From: an uncultured Eubacteriales bacterium
Lineage (GTDB): Bacteria; Bacillota; Clostridia; Oscillospirales; Oscillospiraceae
Length of the DNA: 36,625 nt
Direction of reading: 5' to 3'
NCBI GenBank assembly: GCA_902492005.1
Contig: CABUJV010000021.1
Location: 1 to 36,625 of the forward strand
The position numbers were made by a program, and so were the translations under genes. Below, piece by piece: positions 33,227-36,625 of the stretch. Below the pieces are notes generated by a model. It ran no database searches. It was not told where the DNA came from and was given only the letters and a program-made list of their open reading frames with translations. Numbering within the stretch: the stretch's first letter is position 1; each line of letters begins with the position of its first letter.

Positions 33227-33957
33227 ACCAGCTCTCCCCTACCGTTCAGGATGCCCAGCCCCAGATTCAGGTCGGCCGGGGTGGTGATCTTGATATTCTC
33301 ATCAGAGCCCCGGGTCAGGCAGACCGTCATGCCCAGCCGCTCTACGGCCGCGCAGTCATCTGTCAGCGCGGCTCCTTCCTCCGCCGCCTTTTGCAGCGCC
33401 GCTTTGATGAGTGAAGGCTCGAATACCTGCGGCGTCTGGACCGCGAACAGCCCTTCCCGGTTCAGCGTCTCCTCTACCAGACCGCCTGCGGCCCGCTTGA
33501 TGGTGTCGCGGATCGGGACGGCCGGCGCGGCGGCCCCGCACTCGGCGGCCCGCAGGATGACCTCCTCCAGCACCTCCGGAGTGACAAAAGGCCTGGCGCC
33601 GTCGTGGATGCCGATGACATCGGCCGCCGGGTCTGCCTCCCGGACGCCCGCCAGCACCGACTGGGTGCGGGTCGCTCCGCCCACCACCAGCTTCCGTACC
33701 TTCTGTAAATCAAAATCCTTGCAGAGCTGGCCGGCGGGGACGATCCGCTCCGGCCGGGTGACCACGATGATCTCCTGGACCAGCGGACAGCGCTCCAAGG
33801 CCTCGAGCGTGCGGATGAGGATGGGCACGTCCCCCAGGGGCAACAGGATCTTATCCATCCCCTCCATCCGCGTGGAGGAACCGGCGGCGGGGACCACCAT
33901 GGAGCACCGGGGGCCGGTGTGCTTTTTTCGGCGCAGTCGTTCAAACAGCGGCGGCAT
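33223..33957 (-). CDS. ispD: 2-C-methyl-D-erythritol 4-phosphate cytidylyltransferase
   Basis: A 244-residue nucleotidyltransferase that joins CTP and MEP. VVPAAGSSTRMEG begins the CTP-binding loop, GDVPILIRTLEA and HDGARPFVT follow. Relatives usually start only a few residues before VVPAAG; here about 20 basic residues (MPPLFERLRRKKHTGPRCS) precede it. ATG 33957 has AAGGA about 13 nt upstream, and the start is uncertain. The carD terminator lies only about 28 nt upstream, leaving no room for a normal promoter between. Confidence 0.93.
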   Translation of the reverse strand: MPPLFERLRRKKHTGPRCSMVVPAAGSSTRMEGMDKILLPLGDVPILIRTLEALERCPLVQEIIVVTRPERIVPAGQLCKDFDLQKVRKLVVGGATRTQSVLAGVREADPAADVIGIHDGARPFVTPEVLEEVILRAAECGAAAPAVPIRDTIKRAAGGLVEETLNREGLFAVQTPQVFEPSLIKAALQKAAEEGAALTDDCAAVERLGMTVCLTRGSDENIKITTPADLNLGLGILNGRGELV

Positions 33958-33984
33958 CTGCCATAACACTTCCTTCCTGTTTGG

Positions 33985-34011
33985 CAAAAAAGGAGCCTGA
34001 CGGCTCCTTTT
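33985..34011 (-). terminator. Intrinsic terminator after carD
   Basis: A perfect 10-bp stem (33988-33997 with 34002-34011) with a 4-nt loop, followed on the minus strand by six T. It lies 19 nt past the carD stop. Confidence 0.85.
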
Positions 34012-34030
34012 CAGTGTACTCGAAAACAGC

Positions 34031-34510
34031 TTATTGCGCAAGTGCCGTATTTATGCGGGCTTCCACATCCTCGTAGCTGGTGTTTTGGGAGAGGACCAGC
34101 TCGGAGATGAGGATCTGCTTGGCGGAGTGGAGCATCTTTCGCTCCCCGGTGGAAAGGCCGCGGTCCGTATCCCGCAGAGCCAGCCCCTTTACCACGCGGG
34201 CCACCTCCGTCAGGTCGCCGCTTTTCAGGCGCAGCATATTTTCCCGGTAGCGCCGATTCCAGTTGGCGGTCATATCCACTTCAATATTGGGGATCGAGGC
34301 AATGATGCGGTCGGCCTCGGCGCTGTTCACCACCGGCCGTACGCCGATCTCTTTGCTGTTCGTGGTGGGGATCATGACCAGCATCCCGCCGACGGGAATT
34401 TTAAGCAGATAGTAGTCCCGTACCACGCCGTTCACCTTTTTGCTCACGATGCTGTCTACGACACCGGCACCATGCATCGGATGAACGATTTTATCCCCTA
34501 CCTGAAACAT
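34031..34510 (-). CDS. CarD/CdnL-family RNA polymerase-binding transcription factor
   Basis: A 159-residue protein. The N-terminal Tudor-like RNA-polymerase-interacting domain (about 1-60) opens MFQVGDKIVHPMHGAGVV, which is characteristic; the helical C-terminal domain (65-159) binds DNA near the -10 region in mycobacterial CarD. Such proteins stabilise open complexes, often at rRNA promoters. Start ATG 34510 follows GGAGGTGG. It has a strong promoter and its own terminator. Confidence 0.93.
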   Translation of the reverse strand: MFQVGDKIVHPMHGAGVVDSIVSKKVNGVVRDYYLLKIPVGGMLVMIPTTNSKEIGVRPVVNSAEADRIIASIPNIEVDMTANWNRRYRENMLRLKSGDLTEVARVVKGLALRDTDRGLSTGERKMLHSAKQILISELVLSQNTSYEDVEARINTALAQ

Positions 34511-34543
34511 GAATCCACCTCCACCAAAACCAGAAAATAACTC

Positions 34544-34572
34544 TTGACAAATCTTATGAATGAGTTTATTAT
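34544..34572 (+). promoter_or_regulatory. Candidate rightward promoter sharing the carD -10 region
   Basis: A perfect TTGACA (34544-34549), 17 nt, TATTAT (34567-34572). It points away from carD, toward the terminator at 34632-34669. No gene on the plus strand follows, so the product would be a short RNA. Confidence 0.55.
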
Positions 34573-34596
34573 AAACCTTTTAATCATGATTTGCAA
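34568..34596 (-). promoter_or_regulatory. Sigma-A promoter of carD
   Basis: On the minus strand TTGCAA (34591-34596), exactly 17 nt, perfect TATAAT (34568-34573). It gives a start near 34561 and a leader of about 50 nt. Confidence 0.8.
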
Positions 34597-34669
34597 GAGC
34601 CTTTCCGGAATAAATTCGGTAAAAAAGCAGTAAAACACCCCGTTTCCCAGTGGAAACGGGGTGTTTTTT
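34579..34669 (+). ncRNA. Possible short transcript of about 90 nt between carD and ispH-S1
   Basis: Inferred only from a consensus promoter (TTGACA-17-TATTAT) and a perfect terminator 60 nt downstream. The interval has no plausible coding gene with a ribosome site. It may be a small RNA or simply by-product transcription stopped before it enters the ispH-S1 gene antisense. Confidence 0.3.
34632..34669. terminator. Strong bidirectional terminator after the ispH-S1 gene
   Basis: A perfect 16-bp stem (34632-34647 with 34652-34667), 4-nt loop, with four A before and six T after, so it works on both strands. It lies 18 nt past the ispH-S1 stop codon. Confidence 0.93.
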
Positions 34670-34686
34670 CATGGATCAGAATGGAT

Positions 34687-36625
34687 TTACTCCTCCGCCT
34701 GGGAAGAAGCGACCACTTCGTCCGCCTCACCGGGCTGGTTGCGGGCATCCTCCAGCAGAGCGCGGATGGACAGAGACACCTTCTTGTTGTCCATGTCGAT
34801 GTCGGTAATGCGCACGTCCACCATCTGGCCCTCGCTCAGCACGTCGCCGGGCTTGTCGATGCGGTGATCCGCAATTTGGGAGATGTGGATCAGACCGTCC
34901 ACGCCGGGGACAATCTCAGCAAAGGCGCCGAAGGTCATGAGCTTGACCACCTTGACATTGGCAGTGCTGCCGATGCTGTAGGTGTTGATGAACTTGGACC
35001 AGGGATCCTCCGTGCGGTCCTTCATGCCCAGAGAGATTTTCTTCTTCTCGGGATCAAAGGAGATGACATACACCTCCACGGTGTCGCCCACCTTCACCAC
35101 CTCGGAGGGGTGCTTGATGCGGGACCAGGACAGCTCGGAAATGTGGACCATGCCGTCCACGCCGCCGATGTCCACGAAGGCACCGTAAGAGGTCAGGGAC
35201 TTCACTACGCCGGTGTAGCGCTTGCCCTCCTCGATTTCCTCCCAGACCTTGGCGGCCTTGGCGGCCCGCTCCTCCTGGGCCACGGCGCGGATGGAGCCCA
35301 CCACCCGGCGGCGGGCTCGGTTGACCTCGGTGATACGCATGCGGACCTTCTGCTTCACCAGCTCGCTCATGTCGGCGTCACGGGGCAGGCCGGTCTGGGA
35401 AGCAGGAATGAACACGCGCACGCCCCGCACGGAGGCCTCTACGCCGCCCTTGTTGTCCTTGGTCACCACGCCCTCGACGGGGGTGTGGTTCTCACAGGCG
35501 GCCTCGATGTCGTCCCAGCTCTTGACGGTATCCAGACGCTTCTTAGACAGGGTGACAACGCCCTCCGCGTCGTTGACGCGCATGACGTAGGTCTCGATCT
35601 CATCGCCCACCTTCACGATGTCCTCCACCTTGACGGTGGGATCGTCGGACAGCTCGGATACGGGTATGTACCCGGCGTGCTTGGTGCCCAGATCCACGTA
35701 GATCTCCGTGGGCGTGATTTCCGTGACGATGCCCGTTACCTTCTCCCCTGTATTTAAAGTCTTGATCGATTTCTCCAGCAGATCAGCGAAGGATTCTTCG
35801 ATCTCCATGATTTCGTCGCTCATTTTGTCATAGACCTCCTTTATAATCCACCCGGGCGTGGAAGCGCCCGCAGTGACTCCTACAGAAGCCAGTCCCCGGA
35901 ACGAGGACGGTTCCAGCTCCTCCGCCCCTTCGATGGCGACCACCCGGGGACAGAGGGCGCGGCACAGTTCCGCCAGCCGTTTGGTGTTGGAGCTTCGCCG
36001 GTCTCCGATGACGATCATGGCATCGGAACGGGCGGCCAACGCCTGGGCCTCCGTTTGCCGCGTACACGTAGCGCAACATATTGTATCAAAAATTTCTGCG
36101 TTTGTACATAGTTTTTTTGTTTTTTCTATACTTGATTCCCAAATTGCGCGGGTGGAGGTGGTCTGGGAGACTAGTGTCAGGGGTTTTTCCCGATATTCTG
36201 GATGTTCCGACAGCCAAGTCTCCCATTCCTCCGCGCCCGCCAGCACCACCGGATGCCTGCACCAGCCGGCGATGGCCGTCACCTCCGGATGATCGGGCGT
36301 GCCGATGATCACGGGCTGCCGCCCCTCCTGCTCGGCCTTTTCCACCAGCCGGTGGATCTTGATGACGTTGGGGCAGGCCGCGTCGATGACTTTGACGCCC
36401 TTAGCCTTCAGCGCCTCATGCACCCGGCGGGGCTCTCCGTGGGAGCGCAGGATGACCGAGCTGCCCTCCGGCACCTCCTCCACGCTTCCTACGCAGGACA
36501 CGCCCTGTTCCGCCAGCCAGCTCACCACGTGGTCGTTGTGGATGACAGGCCCCAGCATGACGCAGGGTTCACCCGCCTGCGCCGCCTGCGCCGCCAGCTC
36601 CACCGCACGGCGGACGCCGTAGCAG
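34687..36625 (-). CDS. ispH: IspH-ribosomal protein S1 fusion (5' end cut by window edge)
   Basis: One open frame of 645 visible codons joining 4-hydroxy-3-methylbut-2-enyl diphosphate reductase, the last MEP-pathway enzyme, to four S1 RNA-binding domains. The first visible residues CYGVRRAV are the N-terminal cluster motif, so only about a dozen residues are missing. The other cluster cysteines lie in DAACPN and ICCATCTRQ; His residues in VIHNDH, RSHGEP and DHPEV and the SSN motif complete the IspH site. The S1 part starts MSDEIMEIEE at 35823, with S1 domains at about 26-95, 113-180, 199-270 and 285-355 of that part, then an acidic tail. Such fusions are known in clostridia. An internal ribosome site sits at the junction. 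Confidence 0.95.
   Translation of the reverse strand, partial: CYGVRRAVELAAQAAQAGEPCVMLGPVIHNDHVVSWLAEQGVSCVGSVEEVPEGSSVILRSHGEPRRVHEALKAKGVKVIDAACPNVIKIHRLVEKAEQEGRQPVIIGTPDHPEVTAIAGWCRHPVVLAGAEEWETWLSEHPEYREKPLTLVSQTTSTRAIWESSIEKTKKLCTNAEIFDTICCATCTRQTEAQALAARSDAMIVIGDRRSSNTKRLAELCRALCPRVVAIEGAEELEPSSFRGLASVGVTAGASTPGWIIKEVYDKMSDEIMEIEESFADLLEKSIKTLNTGEKVTGIVTEITPTEIYVDLGTKHAGYIPVSELSDDPTVKVEDIVKVGDEIETYVMRVNDAEGVVTLSKKRLDTVKSWDDIEAACENHTPVEGVVTKDNKGGVEASVRGVRVFIPASQTGLPRDADMSELVKQKVRMRITEVNRARRRVVGSIRAVAQEERAAKAAKVWEEIEEGKRYTGVVKSLTSYGAFVDIGGVDGMVHISELSWSRIKHPSEVVKVGDTVEVYVISFDPEKKKISLGMKDRTEDPWSKFINTYSIGSTANVKVVKLMTFGAFAEIVPGVDGLIHISQIADHRIDKPGDVLSEGQMVDVRITDIDMDNKKVSLSIRALLEDARNQPGEADEVVASSQAEE
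35821..35842 (-). promoter_or_regulatory. Internal ribosome binding site and ATG at the IspH/S1 junction
   Basis: On the minus strand AAAGGAGG (35835-35842) lies 11 nt before an in-frame ATG (35823) that begins exactly where the S1 portion begins. It would let a free 378-residue S1 protein be made from the same mRNA. The codons for I-K-E-V that hold this site need not read AAAGGAGG. Confidence 0.55.

Noticed and set aside
34591..35757. A 388-codon plus-strand frame opposite the S1 domains
   Set aside because: It starts inside the carD promoter and crosses a strong terminator; it is antisense to IspH-S1.
1..36625. Mobile elements, phage genes, CRISPR arrays, tRNA or rRNA genes
   Set aside because: I saw no transposase or integrase motif, no regularly spaced repeat and no tRNA-like cloverleaf; gene content and spacing are ordinary core chromosome throughout.

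Overview
The window reads as a GC-rich chromosome segment from an endospore-forming clostridial Firmicute, most likely of the Oscillospiraceae group (Flavonifractor / Pseudoflavonifractor / Intestinimonas-like; this placement is inference). Supporting signs are strong AGGAGG-type ribosome binding sites, several TTG/GTG starts, the spore-coat genes spoVM, sipL and spoIVA, a PASTA kinase with its PP2C phosphatase, a c-di-AMP cyclase, RemA, an IspH-S1 fusion and a PPi-dependent phosphofructokinase. I see no rRNA, tRNA, IS element, phage gene or CRISPR array. Almost everything lies on the minus strand; only the PPi-phosphofructokinase and a Crp/Fnr regulator are on the plus strand. No gap between genes exceeds about 220 bases.

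Region 1 (1-10,270), central metabolism. A truncated class II aldolase (fba) is divergent from pfp, and their promoters abut. pfp converges on purB-pfkA across a bidirectional terminator, so a PPi-type and an ATP-type phosphofructokinase sit side by side. Then come an aspartate-type aminotransferase with its own promoter and terminator, coaX with its own promoter, and leuC-leuD-leuB divergent from a Crp/Fnr-family regulator.

Region 2 (10,270-31,140), a long minus-strand housekeeping and sporulation run. In transcription order: cdaA, cdaR, an RseC-like protein, a DUF5685 protein, a DnaJ/TPR protein with a cysteine-rich tail, a small membrane protein, yicC, remA, gmk, rpoZ, a terminator-like hairpin, priA, def, fmt, a zinc peptidase, rsmB, rlmN, PP2C, PASTA kinase, rsgA, spoVM, sipL and spoIVA. 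Many neighbours overlap by ATGA or TGATG. The order yicC-remA-gmk-rpoZ-priA-def-fmt-rsmB-rlmN-prpC-prkC-rsgA-spoVM matches the Bacillus subtilis arrangement minus coaBC, rpe and thiN. The spoVM gene here is only 23 codons with a TTG start. The three proteins that build the spore-coat basement layer in clostridia are thus encoded consecutively, with a candidate sigma-E promoter before sipL.

Region 3 (31,140-36,625). A cysteine desulfurase with a DUF3343 Se/S-carrier-like partner, ispF-ispD, a CarD-family transcription factor, and an IspH-ribosomal protein S1 fusion cut by the right edge. Three MEP-pathway enzymes are therefore present. Between carD and the fusion gene a near-symmetrical -10 element could fire both ways, with the rightward transcript ending after about 90 nt at a strong terminator. 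The fusion gene holds an internal Shine-Dalgarno and ATG exactly at the S1 junction.

Most promising for novelty: the spoVM-sipL-spoIVA cluster, the internal start in ispH-S1, the bidirectional promoter and possible short RNA near carD, and the coupled RseC / DUF5685 / DnaJ-Cys / membrane-protein cassette, in which DUF5685 carries an aspartate motif resembling squalene/phytoene synthases.
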